Below, piece by piece: positions 4,907 to 5,250 of a DNA stretch of 5,250 nt (the first letter of the stretch is position 1; the number at the start of each line of letters is the position of its first letter). This DNA is from an uncultured Clostridia bacterium (GTDB taxonomy: Bacteria; Bacillota; Clostridia; Lachnospirales; Lachnospiraceae): NCBI GenBank assembly GCA_947178045.1, contig CAMWWR010000168.1, positions 1-5,250 of the forward strand, written 5' to 3'. The translations under genes and the position numbers were made by a program. The notes under the pieces were generated by a model, which was not told the DNA's origin, ran no database searches, and was given only the letters and a program-made list of their open reading frames with translations.

Positions 4907-5250
4907 TCACCCCTGCGTCATGCCTGTTTTCCGGTTTGCCAGCAGTGTAAGAGTATCCGAAATTTTCCGGTACAGCTCCTCGTTGGCGCTGTTTCCCCGA
5001 TAAAGCTGATGGAACACCTCGCCGTCCCGGATGAACATAACACGCCCCGCCCGGCTTGCCGCCTTGATCGAGTGCGTCACCATCACGATCGTCTGCCCGA
5101 GCCGGTTGACATCCTCAAAAATATCGAGCAGCTCGTCGGTCGATTTCGAATCCAGCGCTCCCGTCGGCTCGTCGGCGCGCCCGAGCGGCGGCCGTGGAAT
5201 CAGCGTTCTCGCGACCGCCGCGCGCGGCGTCTGCCCGCCGGACCCCGCAG
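4907..5250 (-). CDS. BceA-type ABC transporter ATP-binding protein (N-terminus beyond window edge)
   Basis: This is the ATPase that powers the permease encoded next. The visible 113 C-terminal residues contain the signature region (G-S-G-G-Q, residues 2-6), Walker B acidic pair with D-loop (A-D-E-P-T-G-A-L-D-S, 25-34), and the switch histidine (V-T-H-S, 57-60). The tail 'FIRDGEVFHQLYRGN' through 'YRKISDTLTLL' is typical of ATPases paired with BceB permeases. The Walker A, Q-loop and start lie outside the window. Signature Leu is replaced by Gly, the usual Gln/Lys-Gln after SGGQ is Thr-Pro, and the hydrophobic run before Asp-Glu is interrupted (L-G-R-A). The changes sit only in the last 90 bases of the window, while the catalytic Asp, Glu and His are intact. 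The stop is 81 bases before the permease start, a looser spacing than the near-overlap often seen in such operons. Confidence 0.9.
   Translation of the reverse strand, partial: AGSGGQTPRAAVARTLIPRPPLGRADEPTGALDSKSTDELLDIFEDVNRLGQTIVMVTHSIKAASRAGRVMFIRDGEVFHQLYRGNSANEELYRKISDTLTLLANRKTGMTQG

Overview
The window looks like chromosomal DNA of a Gram-positive, low-G+C-lineage Firmicute (Clostridia, most likely Lachnospiraceae-like), although its base composition is fairly GC-rich. The reasons are an AAGGAGGT ribosome binding site, extended -10 sigma-A type promoters, a U-run intrinsic terminator, a lipobox signal peptide with PepSY domains, and a BceAB-type ABC exporter. The taxonomic call is inference. 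All four supported genes lie on the minus strand, so transcription runs from the right edge to the left.

From right to left, 4907-5250 is the C-terminal part of an ABC ATPase that runs off the right edge. It is followed after an 81-base gap by its ten-helix FtsX/BceB-type permease (2765-4825). Together they form a BceAB-like peptide-antibiotic resistance or sensing transporter. A 149-base spacer (2616-2764) carries a strong extended -10 promoter. Next is a 412-residue lipoprotein (1377-2615) with three PepSY domains. The last two domains and their Gly/Ser/Thr linkers are a 360-base-period tandem duplication, and the protein ends in a native run of six histidines. A long hairpin with a U-run (1269-1319) terminates this unit.

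The 494-base stretch 883-1376 holds no credible gene. It contains that terminator, then a consensus-like promoter and operator-like palindromes belonging to a GTG-started LacI-family regulator. The regulator's reading frame (882 to 1) runs off the left edge and lacks only the end of the protein.

The window is three transcription units: the ABC transporter, the PepSY lipoprotein with its own promoter and terminator, and the LacI regulator with its own promoter. A functional link between transporter and lipoprotein (both cell-envelope proteins, same strand, no clear U-run terminator between them) is possible but unproven. No RNA gene, CRISPR array, insertion sequence or phage feature was seen. 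The points most worth a second look are the natural His6 tail on a duplicated multi-PepSY lipoprotein and the abnormal ABC signature and Walker B residues confined to the extreme right edge.
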